From Nilaparvata lugens (taxonomy: Eukaryota; Arthropoda; Insecta; Hemiptera; Delphacidae): a stretch of 64,000 bases of DNA. Location: the NCBI RefSeq assembly GCF_014356525.2, contig NC_052508.1, positions 47,595,858 to 47,659,857 of the forward strand, written 5' to 3'. The notes under the pieces are model-generated. The model saw only the letters and a list, made by a program, of their open reading frames with translations. It did no database searches and was not told the DNA's origin. A program made the translations under genes and the position numbers. This document shows, in pieces, positions 23,600 through 35,292 of the stretch (positions within the stretch are counted from its first letter, which is position 1; each line of letters opens with the position of its first letter).

Positions 23600-25560
23600 T
23601 TGATGACTGATTATCAGTAACCATGTACCACTAGAGAATAATCAGGACCAACTATAATTGTTTCTAGTTGATTCTTAAAACGCTCGTCGTGAATACAAGT
23701 GTATTCACCAATATACCCTTTCAAAATTCCTTAGAACTTACAACGCCAGTTCTTGAAGCTCTCTGGATCCTTATATGATATAACTGGAACCTTATTAATA
23801 TAATTTTTTAATATACTTGTTCTGGCAGTTAAAATGAATATCATCAAAGGATGATAAACATTGAGTGCTCTGAATAATGTTAATATTACTTGATTCAATA
23901 ATTTTAAGTGCTGCTAAATATTTGTTGACATTAAAACAGCTCAAACTGTATATCACGAGATGAACTAGGATAAAATAAATTTCTACGATTTGTATGCTGA
24001 CATAAAATACAAAATATATTCCCATAAAAAATATGTGCATAAAATATTCAATATATCTATAATTCACTTAAATAATCTATTTCAAAAATCTGAATAATTA
24101 TCACAGGCTTTACTAGTATTCACAATAGTGAGTTTCAAATTCATAAATATATTATATGTAATACTGGTACTTAGACTTCCAATCAATACAAAATTCTGCA
24201 AATAAAAACCTGTTCGGTCTATAGGTTTGATATACTACACTTGGTTCAATAATTAAATTTATAATTAATAAATTAATATTCAAACATGAGATCTCAGGGA
24301 TTTGTATGAATTCGGGCCGTGCGTGGAAGTAAGCTTCCTACATATATTAAATAAATTTATAAAATGTTCTTATGAACTATGTGATATTATTCAACACGTG
24401 GTGACCTTTTATTTTAATTCAAATTAATTGGAATAGCGCTTTTTTTTAATATTTACCCCACTGAACGTAGAAAAAACGAGCTCGTTGAATTATCACTCAC
24501 TGAATTGAAGTTCTAGACGTTCTCGTGGATTGAATTAATTATTTCCGATAATTAATTAGGTAGGCTCCTTTTCGTCACTGCTGGGCTAACGCGTGATCCA
24601 GATTTTTATAAATTTCTTTCGAATTAAAGCTATTTTATGGGAATCTTTACAAATTACGAACTCCTTGACAGCACTGAGTTCACATATAGTTGAACATTTA
24701 ATACAAATACTTTACATTAAAAAGGGTCTGGCTTAATAGTTTTAAAATTTTAAAAGGAAGAAGAAAAAACCCTAAACTCCATGTGCATCCTCTCCGGTCG
24801 GGATCTTAAGCCAGAAGAAGGAGGTTTTTAGAAAAATTTGTCTCTTCTACGAATAATTCTGTAAGCTACTCTCTGATTGGCCTTCAATTTAATAGACTCA
24901 ATACAATTGGTTGCCTTGGGAATCAGGGCTTCCTCGGCTTAATAATAGAAAAAATTAAATAAAAAAGAATTTTTATACAAATGTATGGAGTGTTTATCTT
25001 AAATTGATTTCATAAATAAATCCTAACATGCGATGTTACTACATTCAGTCTTTATATGAGTTTTGTATACTCTTGATTTATCATGCTTTTTTAGATTATA
25101 ATAAATATTTATACAAAAATAATGGGTGTTCGTATTTCTACACATCGACTTCCTTTAGTATACATAACATATCCTTTATGAGTAAATTTTATATAATTCA
25201 ACCTGTCATATGGGTTGATCGAATAATCAGCTGATTCGCTCAGTATTGATTCTAATAATTATCGATTTATCCAAGATCGACTAATTCTTTTCAAAATGTA
25301 AACAAGTAACTCTAACCTCAATGTACATGCATTTTATTTTTTTTTTTATAATCCGCCAATAATAAGTAAGCCGCTTTATAACTTTTTGATCTTACCAATG
25401 GGTTCTCATAATTATTAAATCACAATTATACCTGTTTTCTTATCATTTGTTGATAATGCTATTACTCCTAATCGCTAATAATACTTGATTTGAGTTGTTT
25501 TATCCTTTGACTAGGTCTAACCTTCTTTCCAATTTTATAGTTCTATTATATTTCATTAGT
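23600..25560 (+). repeat. Family-A repeat, diverged third copy
   Basis: Aligns in order with window positions about 25-1925 (shared GACTGATTATCAGTAACCAT, TTTGTATGCTGACA, AAGCTTCCTAC, CCTTTGACTAGG) at clearly lower identity than the 391/56552 pair. It lies inside the TIR transposon, upstream of its gene. So family A is either part of that transposon family or a separate old insertion in it. Confidence 0.6.
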
Positions 25561-25688
25561 TCATTTTAAAATATTTGGTGGTATTAATTTACCACGTGAC
25601 AACTGCAAAGATTGTAAAGGAGGTATCGACTTTTAGTTTGCTATTTTTAATAAATTTAGATGCATTTTTAGTAATAATTTACGTTAAT

Positions 25689-28167
25689 ATGGAGCAGGAA
25701 ATATTACCAGTTGATCCAGAAAGTGCTCGCAAGAGAAAATCACAGCCAGAGAAATGGAAAAGAAACACAGAAAAGAGAAAAAAGTAAGCATAACCTCATA
25801 CACTATCATATTGTTATTACTCACATTCAAACTCAATTTCTAAATTATTATTCACAGTGAGAACTAATCTTCATATCAGTAAATTATAAGAAATTAATTC
25901 TTAATCAGTTCATAATGTTTTCATTATGTACTATGCTGTGAATTTTTAAAGAATTTTCAATTTGAAGACCTACCTGTCAATACTGAATTTGTAAGCTCAA
26001 TTTATTGTCATTACTCTTCCTGTTTTGAATCATTATGTGATCAAATAAAAACGTAATACTCAGTAAAAAGTATTGTCCATATGAGAGAAAAGATAACATT
26101 TTATTATATAACCTAGATAAAATTCAACCAAAATATTCTTATTATCTAGCCTACTAGCCTATGATGGTACTTTATGGTTTCTAGTATTAACCACTGAAAG
26201 TTATACAGCAGATTCCACCTAATTTGGCAGAAATTGGTATTATGTTATGTCAGGACAGTCTGTGAACAGTCTTTGAGAGCATATTGGTTCATCTCTGGTG
26301 TTATTCTCGACTCAATACAGTCTTGCAGACCACTTGCAGACTGTCCTGGCAGAGCTGACAACAGAAAACAGTATCCTGACATCCACTAATTCAGGTGAAG
26401 TTTGCTATACAGGTACTACTCTTGTTTGTAATCTATCTAAAAATTTTCTGTGTTTCTCTGTTGCAGGTATAGTGCTAAAGGACTGCCCAACTACCCGACA
26501 TGCAATCACAGGGTTGGCTTTCAATGTACTTTGCTGACAATGTGTGATGTGAAAGATTTTCATGCTGCGTTTTATTCAATCCCTGAGAAAGGTAAGCAGG
26601 ACTCTTTTATCCTGAAATACTGCCGTGCAGAGCAACCGAATCCAAGAAGAAAAGTGAAATTACCAGTCAAGGGCAAATCTACAATTTATGAATACACCAT
26701 TGTGAACCAAGCTGGGAACAATCTGAAAGTTTGCCGAAATACTTTCCTCAATGTATTGAATATTACCAAACATCAAGTTATTGGTGTATTTACGAAGTTC
26801 AAGAAAGGTATTAACCATGTTCCAGTTGAGACCAGGGGTGGGAATCACAAGGAAGCTAAATTTGCTAGTAAAAGAGAGGCAGTTATGTCTTTTATCAGTT
26901 CCTTGAAGGCTTGTGAATCACATTATGCAAGGGAGAAAAGTACACGCATTTATCTACCCTCAGAGCTATCTGTGAAGAAATTATGGACAATGTTTAATAA
27001 TGATAAGCCTGATAATGAACAAGTGACAGAGTGTTTTTTTAGAAAAGTTTTCTGTGTTAACTTCAACATAGGATTCTCAGCACCTGCTGTAGACGAGTGC
27101 AGTACATGCATTGAGCTTACTCAAAGAATCTCTATTGAGAAAAATGATGCTCAGAAATCTGAATTGCAATTCAAATTAAAACTGCATAAGAAGCAAGCTA
27201 ATCGGTTTTTTGACCATCTGCGAGAGAAACCACCAGGTTGTGCTATTTTTTCATTTGACTGCCAGAAAAACCTGGTACTTCCCAAAGTAAGTGACCAAAT
27301 TGCTTACTATACCCGTCAACTGTATTGCTACAACTTGTCTGTTGTAAGAGGATTATCAACTGACTCATTGAAACGTGACAATGTTTCAATTTATTCATGG
27401 ACTGAGAATGAGGCAAAGAAGTCTTCCAGTGAAGTTGCATCCATTGTATATAATGAGCTAACAACAACTGATCTGTCTGATTGTAATTCTATTCGACTGG
27501 TTGCAGATGGATGCGCTGGTCAAAATAAGAATGTAATTGTTGTGACAATGTGCATGAAGTGGCTTGCAACTGATGCGCCAGAGTCAATAAAAGATTTGGA
27601 AATAATTTACCCTGTCACTGGTCATTCATTCATGCCAGCTGATAGAGTATTTGGGCTGCTGGAGAAAGAATTCAAAAAGAAACAGAATTTTATTTGTAAA
27701 GAGGAATATCATGAAATCTTCAAGAAGTATGGGAAATTGAAGCTGGTTTGAAAAGATTGGAAACTACTCAATTGGAGAGAGCAGGCAATCCAGCATGTCA
27801 AATCGGCAAGTCAACTTCATTTCCAAATTTCTAAATGCAGACGCATCATCCTACGTAAAACAAAGTCAGGAAATGTGACTGTCCGAGGAGAGATTGGATA
27901 TGGTTTATTGACTGGAAGAGAGAGACCCATTATTAAAGTGAATCAAAGCCTGAAAAGTTAACAGATGTTGCTAAACTACTAGAGAAACATTTTGGAAATA
28001 ATTGGAGAAGCCTGGAGACACTTCAGTGGTATGTCAATGTGATTGATGCGGATAGCGGATTTCAAGATGAGAACACAGCAAATAATAATGAGTGTGAGTG
28101 CATTGAATTGCAAGATAATGACAATGTCGATGATGGGAGAATTGTGACAATACACCTGAATAATTAA
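25689..28167 (+). pseudogene. DUF7869-like transposase candidate, two exons, broken
   Basis: Exon 1 (25689-25783) encodes MEQEILPVDPESARKRKSQP and more basic residues, ending at AAAAA/GTAAGC. Exon 2 starts at 26467 after TCTGTTGCAG. Phase 2 is kept (AA + G = Lys), giving ...KRKKYSAKGLPNYPT. Exon 2 contains a Cys/His-rich start (CNHRVGFQC), a further CSTC pair, and the likely RNase-H-fold acidic residues in IFSFDCQKN, VADGCAGQNKN and FGLLEKEF, with GHSFMPADR before the last. I assign it from memory to the insect DUF7869-type family. The main frame stops at TGA 27749. Homologous-looking coding continues (KDWKLLNWREQAI), with a frameshift near 27955, to TAA 28165-28167. So it has one nonsense codon and one frameshift and is probably inactive. 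It is the only gene of the TIR element, hence the transposase inference. Confidence 0.65.
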
Positions 28168-28775
28168 CATGAAATAATTAATACATAAATAATTTACATT
28201 CTCGATTTTTTCTTAATAAAAATATCAATTTTTATATCAATTTATTCAATTTTTGTATTACCTAAAACCTAATTAATAAAATACCAGTCATGCGTTATAC
28301 ATGATACCAGCCATACCAGTGATGAATGTTAAAAGAAAGTTTTAAACTATATGATATTGAAAAAAGTTTTAATTATAAGCATTATTATAAAGATGACTAT
28401 ATTTTCAGAACCTCTCTTTTATTCAATAATATTGATTCATAGGCAAAGAACAATGATGAATACTATGATGAATGACAAGAGTCTTGTCGAGATGGATTAG
28501 TTTCAAAAACAGACATTTGTAATACAGTTCACATCAAAAACGGACTTCTGCCACTTTTTGTTTCAAAAATGGACATCTGTATTTTTCAAGTGGAAATACA
28601 GCTGTATATTCAATATATTGATGTTGGATGCTATAACATATGATTCCATAGGCTCTAAACTTAAAGGAGAAAAATATATATCATAGTTGAAGAGAATAGT
28701 ATTTCAGGAGAGATAAGTAGCTGTGGTGGAATCTCACCTAAACTGCAGATGCCCGTCTTTGATATTAGGCTACTC

Positions 28776-30067
28776 ATTTAACAACTAACATTAAGGCCGA
28801 TTGCTATCAAGAAATCATCAAACAAATTACCGTTGCCAATCAAAATTTAACAACTACAGTTGATAAAAATATCAACAGTATATTAAAGATATACAAAATA
28901 AACAGATTAACATGTCCACAAAAATGAACCAACTGCAAGGTAGTATCAATCAAAACACAGAAACCTGTAAGGCTTTAAACGGAACTCTACTAATTCAAAA
29001 ATCCACTCTGACTCAATTAGATCAAGAAATAAATGCTAATAAAATTACACATAATAGTCAATGGCAGATGGCACAGGAAAAAATAACAGCATTAGAAAAT
29101 TATATCCAACAACGACCTCAAGGAATTCAAGCAGATAACATCAACTCACATAGTATATTGCAAGGACTGGGTAAATTTGATAATACTGATCGCCATTTGC
29201 AACCTCAACCATTCATTGATCAGATAAAATTAGTACAAACTCTTGCACCTACCTCTTGGAGCATGTGGCGTCTTCGTTTGACTAGTTTATTGATTGGCGA
29301 ACCCCTGATGTTCTTTCGGAGTAGAGCCCATGAATTTACATCATTGGATGAGTTGTAGCTGTCTTCTGGAACAGTATTGGAGCAGAAGTAAACAGTTGGA
29401 CGTGCTAGCGGACATCATATCATGCGATTTCAACCCTAACTTAGACGGTGCATGTACCACTTTCGTCACTGCCCTACAGTTCAAAAATTCTCAATTGAGC
29501 GAGCCCATTAACGAATCGGCATTAGCAAGTATTATTCTGAAGAAACTACCGTATCAAGTTAGAATGGCACTCACCACACAACCCATTACTGATTGCAAAC
29601 AGCTAATAAATCATTTATATGGCATACAGTCTGTGATGGCAATGTCAAACCACCATTCAGACCAAAGATACACACGGAATCAACATAACTCAAAAGGTAA
29701 TCAGTATACCAGCCAAAATTATGAACCCGTATCATATGATCGCTACCGATCCACCCCTCAATTTGAACGCCGCTATGAGCACAAACAAAATAGTAACTGG
29801 AATAATGAAAATTTTCAAAATCGCACAACCAACCATTATGCCCAGCAGAGCAACCGCAGGAATTACTATGATGGCCGTGATCGATTAAACTCAAATAATG
29901 GTCACACTCAGAATAATTACAACAGAAATTACAAACCGCCACCTCAACAAGTAAGCACAAATTATACATTAGCGCATGCAACAGGATTAAATCAACAAAA
30001 AACACGGAACCCAGCACCCAACGACCTGCCACCAGATATACAGAAAACTACAGCTAATAAACCATGA
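28776..30067 (+). pseudogene. gag central and C-terminal region
   Basis: Resumes the gag interrupted at 22956. A coiled-coil stretch around 28793-28911 changes frame near 28866. 28912-29356 then encodes the conserved gag core (LGKFDNTDRH, PFIDQIK, WRLRLTSLLIGEPLMFF). A second shift at about 29345 moves to the frame 29330-30067, with the capsid-like end (LASIILKKLPYQVRM) and an Asn/Gln/Arg-rich tail without a CCHC knuckle. A minus-strand fragment of the same core is at 49015-49455. The frame meets TGA at 30065 and continues open into the RNase H remnant. Confidence 0.7.
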
Positions 30068-31200
30068 CTATATGATACCCCCGATATAACAAGCACAAGC
30101 TCAAATGAAACAAACAAAGAAAAGCAGGATATTTCAACGTCATACACCACATTCAGAAATGATTTACTGGAGACTTTGTTAGAAGAAACCGAGAAGGAAA
30201 GCAGGCTACCGGATATCCAAATGCAAGCGTATATTGATATCGAATTGACCCATCTGCCAGGAAAGAAAAATCAGACCGCCGACTTTCTATCCAGGGAAAT
30301 AGATGCTACATATTGTCAAGATACCAACCTGAAGTGTTTCGCCGTAAAGAGTGGAGAAAGCATACCATATCCTCCCAATATCCAACCACGAATTCATACT
30401 GCCGTATTAACCCCTGAAAGAATCCGCATCACCCAATACGAAGACCCAAGACTGTCCCGGATCCGTGAATTGATGGAAGAAGGAGCTACTGAACCGCCCG
30501 ATTACCTGCGACAGTACACCCGCTACAAAGGATTTATGTTCCACCGACCAGCTAAAACTACTTACGACTGGCGCCTAATCATCCCCGCTAATATGGAAAC
30601 AGATTTGATAAAAGAAGCTCACGAACGTATTGGACATTTTGGAACTACGAAGACCCTCCACCTACTAAAAGAAAGCTGTTATTTTAAAAGCATGCATAAA
30701 AAAGTGGCCAAAATAGTAAAAGCTTGCGATATATGCCAGAAAGCCAAATACCCGTGATACCATATCAGGGGCGAAATGAATCCCATTCTCCCTAGTGCAC
30801 CATTGGAATTGATATCAGCGGATATATATGGTCCATTACCCATGGCACAATACGGAAAAAAATACATATTCGTGCTTACATGTGTTTTTTCAAAATATAC
30901 AATGCTATTTCCCATAGGTAAATTGACCGGAGAAGTTTTGGCCCGATGCATAATGGAAAGATGGACAAGTGAAGTAGGAAAGCCTAAACGAATCCTATCT
31001 GACAACGCAACCTATTTTTGTAGCAAGCAGTGGAAAGAAATACTTCACCTGGCTAATATTAAATGGTCGAGGACATCTCTTTACAACCCCAGCGCTAATC
31101 CAGTAGAGCGACGTATGGCAGAGATCTCTCGTTTTATGCGGACTTACTGTAACGAAAAACACCAACAATGGGTTAGATATATACCATTTTTAGAGTTGAG
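30068..31200 (+). pseudogene. pol remnant: RNase H end and integrase
   Basis: In the frame of the gag tail: ELTHLPGKKNQTADFLSRE is the end of a gypsy RNase H, followed by an HHCC zinc finger (HERIGHFGTTKTLHLL ... CDICQKAK). TGA at 30755 interrupts it. The same frame resumes with the integrase core: SADIYGPL (D), LSDNATYF (D) and NPVERRMAEI (E). It is cut off after WVRYIPFLEL at about 31200 by the non-LTR insertion. Protease and reverse transcriptase, normally about 600-700 residues between gag and this point, are absent. The part after the insertion (36147-36680) shows no integrase C-terminus. Confidence 0.75.
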
Positions 31201-31440
31201 TAGTGAACGCCGAGCAAGACAGACGTCTTTCTTGTTTGCTCCGTGCTGTTATCTCTTCGTTCAAACTGTTCAGTTTTGGTGAAAGTTTACTGGATTGAGC
31301 GTGAATTATTCGAATCTATTTTTCGGTGTTTTTTAACTTTGCTGTCTTTGAAAACATTCTTTCAATTATTGAATTCAACTGACCAGTCAATAAAACGAGT
31401 AGTGGAAGCTGTATGTGTGTGTGTGAAATTCAGTAGTGTT

Positions 31441-32010
31441 ATGCAAAGAGATATTCAAAGTTATTGTACTCCTACTGTTTCGTCGAAGAGAGGAAGATCG
31501 CAAAATTCACCAGAGGTCGAGGGCCAATCGAGTAGAAAGAAAACAACGATGGGTGTCGACAAAGAATTCATGAAAAAACTATTTCAGGACTTTGAGAATC
31601 GTATAACTTCCAATATAGATGAGAAACTGCAGCAATTCAGGAAGGACTCTCAACAGGATATTGCAACTATGAAAACAGTGGTGGATCAATTAGTGACTGA
31701 AAATAAAAAACTAACAAACAAATTAAATCAGATTTCTATAACGAACAAATCTTTGTCGAAACTATTCGCGATGAGAAAGGAGATAATTAAAATACGTCCA
31801 CAAGAAAAAGTATTCGTAAATCATGATCGAATTACCATAGGGAATGTGACTTTCGGAATCGAGGAAACCGGGCGTTTGAAAATTGGCAACCGGAGCGGAG
31901 AGGAAAGACTGCGGGAAATCCTAGGCGATCACACGGACACTGTACTCGCGGCGATGAGGGATACCAACGAAGGACATAATAATGAAACTAACAGTGATGA
32001 AGTTAATTGA
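31441..32010 (+). CDS. Non-LTR ORF1 protein, 189 aa
   Basis: ATG at 31441 (MQRDIQSYCTPTVSSKRGR). Basic Ser-rich N-terminus, then an amphipathic coiled coil at about residues 40-105 (FMKKLFQDFENRI, MKTVVDQLVTENKKL), then a small C-terminal region with GNVTFGIEETGRLKIGN. This fits a trimeric RNA-binding ORF1, but no RRM, CCHC or esterase motif is seen. It ends at TGA 32008-32010 in the same frame as ORF2. Upstream codons back to 31243 are open but have no ATG. Confidence 0.65.
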   Translation: MQRDIQSYCTPTVSSKRGRSQNSPEVEGQSSRKKTTMGVDKEFMKKLFQDFENRITSNIDEKLQQFRKDSQQDIATMKTVVDQLVTENKKLTNKLNQISITNKSLSKLFAMRKEIIKIRPQEKVFVNHDRITIGNVTFGIEETGRLKIGNRSGEERLREILGDHTDTVLAAMRDTNEGHNNETNSDEVN

Positions 32011-35000
32011 GCCAAAGCCGTCAGTCAGGCAGAAAGAGAGTGTAGTGAATTAGATATATTGGTTTACAATGTAGCTGGGCTGAGGGGTAAGTCTATTCAG
32101 GATATATTTAATTTTCTTAGAAAGTATGAGTGTTTCATTCTGTTGGAAACCTTTGTAGAGGAAGGTAACCATGTATATTTTGAAAAGTATTTAGAGGGAT
32201 ATAATTTTGTTTGGGAATTTGCAACGAGGGATTCACAATTTGGTAGAGCAAAAAAGGGGCAATTAATAGCTATTAAGAGCAGGAAAGAAGATATTGTTAG
32301 ATTAGAAAATATAAATGGAAGAAACTTAGTTGTTCTGATAGAGAAAAACATTACCATTGTTCCAGTTTATTTAAGTGGAGGCTTACAAGGAGAGTGGGAG
32401 TTGGATTTTTGTGCTCTGTATGACTTCATATCTACTCTAGATAACACAAGTAGTTTGATTCTTGCCGGAGATTTGAATGGGAGAGTGGGAACTTGTCAGA
32501 ATCTGCCGCAAGAAGTATTACTAGATCACGCAACTATATTTCATGAAAGAAACTCAAAAGATAACGTTCTTAATATTAAAGGGAAGAAAATAATAGAATT
32601 ATGTGAAGAATATAATATGATAATTTTGAATGGTAGGAATATAGGTGATTTACTGGGAGAGTTTACGTTTATAAATAATAATGGGGCATCAGTGATAGAT
32701 TTGTGTTGCGTGAGTCTAGAATGTTTGAATGCAATAGAAGAGTTTAAAGTTATACCAGCGAGTTACTCGGATCATTTGCCAATATGTATTAAATTTTTGT
32801 GTAATAGTTATAAGGAGAATGAAGATAGATTAATACCAATCGCCCCAAAAGTATCCTTAAAATGTCTTGATGATAGTATTTTTATGGAAAAGCTAGTGAG
32901 TAAGTGTAGAGAAGTCATTTCTCTCCCAGATAATATCGATGAGACCAGTAATGTATTAAAATATCTTATATACGATGCAGCTAACTTTAAGTGTGAACCA
33001 AAACCGGGCAGGAAAAAATTTAGAAATAATGATTGGTATGATAGAGAATGTGAAAATAAAAGAATACAAATGTTTTCGCTCCTAAATTTGTTTCGAAAAA
33101 ATAATTCAAGTCAGGTAAGAAACGAATATGCTAATGTAAGGAAAGAGTATAAGGCTCTCTGTAAAAGTAAGAAGGGAAAATATTGGGAGGACGTAAAAAA
33201 CAAGGTTGGTACAGTTAAGGATTCGAAAATGTTTTGGGAGATGGTTAGAAAATTTAAAGGATATAACGCAACACAAGCAGCACACATAAGTGCAGAAGAA
33301 TGGATAGGTCACTTCAAGCAATTATACACACCTTTGAGAGTTAGCGGTTCAACGATATATGCAGAGCCCTTACATAACAATGATATGCTGGATAGGGTGA
33401 TCAGTATGGAGGAAGTCAACTCATCATTAAGAAAATTAAAAAATGGAAAAGCTCCGGGTGAAGATAGAATCCCCGCTGAATTCTATAAAAGAGCCCCTTT
33501 AGAATTTAAAGAGTTAATGTGTAAATTTTTTAATGAAGTTTACAATAAAGGAGTATGTCCGGTAGCTTTTAAAAAATCAATAATATTTCCCCTGCATAAG
33601 AAAGGAGACCCTAAAGACCCAAATAATTATAGGGCTATTTCATTTGTGAACTCAATGTACAAAGCTTACGTAGGTATCCTCTTGAAAAGGTTAGAAGAAT
33701 GGGTGAAATTAAGGAACATTATTGCGGAGAACCAAGCAGGTTTCAGGGCGGGGTACTCATCCATAGATAACATATTTGTATTACAGAGTTTAATTAAGTA
33801 TTATACAAACGTGAGACATAAGAAAGTTTATTGTTTTTTTGTTGATTTCAAGGCCGCGTACGACTTTATAGATAGGGATGCTCTCGTGTATAAACTATTA
33901 GAGATAGGAGTTTCAAATAAATTTGTCCGCATGATCAAAGCCTTATATGAAGATACGTCCTCAGTTATATGGTGTGATAAGGGCGTAACAGAAGATATCA
34001 GGCTTGTAAGCGGATTAAAACAGGGTTGTTTGGTATCCCCAATTTTATTCAATCTTTTCACATATGATATCTGTGAGAGTTTAGGCGGAGGCTTGATGGT
34101 AGGAGAATCAAAAATAAATTCACTTTTATATGCGGATGATTTAGTTCTCTTAGCTGATAACGTAAATGTAATGCAGAGTATGATCAACAGGCTGGAGCAA
34201 TATTGCAACCGATGGAACTTAGTTTTGAACAGGGAAAAATCCAAAATGATAGTGTTTAGGAGGGGTGGTAGATTGAGTAGAAGTGAGAGATGGCATTACG
34301 GTGGGGAAGCTATTGAAGTAGTAAATGAATATAAATATTTAGGAATTACGCTTACACCCACCTTGTCACTAACAACACATTTTGCGAGTAAATTGACGGC
34401 AGCGAGGTATGGTATCAATAGTTTATGGCGTAAGCTAATTGGTAATGATGAGGTCCCAGTATCTACGAAATGGAAATTTTTCGAAGCAGTTAGCAAGTCA
34501 ACAATCACATATGCAGGGCAGGTTTGGGGATGTCAAGAGAGGGAGGATATAGAACGTTTCAATAGGTTTTTTATTAAACGATTGTACGGTATACCAAAGA
34601 ATACTCCCAACTACATAGTATATTTAGAAAGTGGTAGAGATGTTATGTGGCTTCAAACATTGAAAATGAATTACAAATACATATTAAAAACTCTTGCACA
34701 GCCGGATTCTAGATTTACGAAGAGAGTATCAATATTACTGACGCAGAAGAAGAGTGGTTGGTATAAAGATTGGAGAAAATTATTTTATGAATTTAATGAA
34801 GAGTGGGTAGATCCCATGAACCAACCAGATCTTTGGGGAAGAGGATGCGAAAAGATTGTGGGCAGGATACGTGATAAATTTCAAGGTTTATGGTGGGACA
34901 GGGCAGCAACTTCTCAGTTTCATCAAATTTACTTTAATTTAGGAAGGAATGGATTGCAATCAGGTTATATAAATGACAATAATAAAAGAAGAATGATCAG

Positions 35001-35292
35001 CATTATTTTTAGGGCGAGGGGAGCATTATTGCCATTGAATTTTAGAGTGGATCGTGGAGAAAATAGTTACATATGTTCTTTATGCAACAGTGGTGAGGTG
35101 GAAGACACCTATCATTTTATTGGAAGATGTAAAGCCTTATCGGAATTCCGAGTAAAATGGTTCGGCTGCTCGGTTATGACTAATGAAATGGTACATGAGT
35201 ATTTGAATGGCGAGAATTGGAAATGCTTAATAGGTTTTTTGACATCAGCACAGAAATATAGAGATTTTCTTGTAAGGGAATTTAATTTTTAA
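32011..35292 (+). CDS. Non-LTR ORF2: endonuclease-reverse transcriptase
   Basis: Open for 1,093 codons after the ORF1 stop, same frame. The conserved endonuclease start (DILVYNVAGLRG) precedes any in-frame ATG. APE endonuclease: VYNVAGLRG, LILAGDLNGRVG and ASYSDHLPI at about residues 15-265. RT: APGEDRIPAEFYK, YRAISFVNSMYKAY, FFVDFKAAYDF, LKQGCLVSPILFN and the catalytic LLYADDLVLL (34120-34150). C-terminal zinc knuckle CSLCNSGEVEDTYHFIGRC near 35075. All catalytic motifs are intact and there is no frameshift. Translation must depend on passing or restarting at the TGA (32008), unless that codon is a mutation. It nicks DNA and copies its own RNA at the target site. Confidence 0.85.
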   Translation, partial: AKAVSQAERECSELDILVYNVAGLRGKSIQDIFNFLRKYECFILLETFVEEGNHVYFEKYLEGYNFVWEFATRDSQFGRAKKGQLIAIKSRKEDIVRLENINGRNLVVLIEKNITIVPVYLSGGLQGEWELDFCALYDFISTLDNTSSLILAGDLNGRVGTCQNLPQEVLLDHATIFHERNSKDNVLNIKGKKIIELCEEYNMIILNGRNIGDLLGEFTFINNNGASVIDLCCVSLECLNAIEEFKVIPASYSDHLPICIKFLCNSYKENEDRLIPIAPKVSLKCLDDSIFMEKLVSKCREVISLPDNIDETSNVLKYLIYDAANFKCEPKPGRKKFRNNDWYDRECENKRIQMFSLLNLFRKNNSSQVRNEYANVRKEYKALCKSKKGKYWEDVKNKVGTVKDSKMFWEMVRKFKGYNATQAAHISAEEWIGHFKQLYTPLRVSGSTIYAEPLHNNDMLDRVISMEEVNSSLRKLKNGKAPGEDRIPAEFYKRAPLEFKELMCKFFNEVYNKGVCPVAFKKSIIFPLHKKGDPKDPNNYRAISFVNSMYKAYVGILLKRLEEWVKLRNIIAENQAGFRAGYSSIDNIFVLQSLIKYYTNVRHKKVYCFFVDFKAAYDFIDRDALVYKLLEIGVSNKFVRMIKALYEDTSSVIWCDKGVTEDIRLVSGLKQGCLVSPILFNLFTYDICESLGGGLMVGESKINSLLYADDLVLLADNVNVMQSMINRLEQYCNRWNLVLNREKSKMIVFRRGGRLSRSERWHYGGEAIEVVNEYKYLGITLTPTLSLTTHFASKLTAARYGINSLWRKLIGNDEVPVSTKWKFFEAVSKSTITYAGQVWGCQEREDIERFNRFFIKRLYGIPKNTPNYIVYLESGRDVMWLQTLKMNYKYILKTLAQPDSRFTKRVSILLTQKKSGWYKDWRKLFYEFNEEWVDPMNQPDLWGRGCEKIVGRIRDKFQGLWWDRAATSQFHQIYFNLGRNGLQSGYINDNNKRRMISIIFRARGALLPLNFRVDRGENSYICSLCNSGEVEDTYHFIGRCKALSEFRVKWFGCSVMTNEMVHEYLNGENWKCLIGFLTSAQKYRDFLVREFNF

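Larger units (their letters stand above)
22956..28775 (+). mobile_element. TIR DNA transposon with DUF7869-like gene
   Basis: Termini are inverted repeats of about 30 bp: left GAGTAGCCTAATATCAA then GGACGGACATCTG (22956-22985), right the complement with two mismatches (28746-28775). ATTT on both sides (22952-22955, 28776-28779) fits a 4-bp target duplication. Subterminal motifs of the form TCAAAAACGGACATCTG recur near both ends (about 23063, 23109, 23149; 28501, 28533, 28562), all in the same orientation, like transposase binding sites. It splits the gag coiled coil of the host retrotransposon. It carries one gene (25689-28167) and a diverged family-A segment (23600-25560). Confidence 0.65.

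Noticed and set aside
23060..28590. Repeated TCAAAAACGGACATCTG motifs considered as a CRISPR-like array
   Set aside because: They are irregularly spaced, degenerate, and placed at the two ends of a TIR transposon in a eukaryotic genome; subterminal binding motifs are the better explanation.
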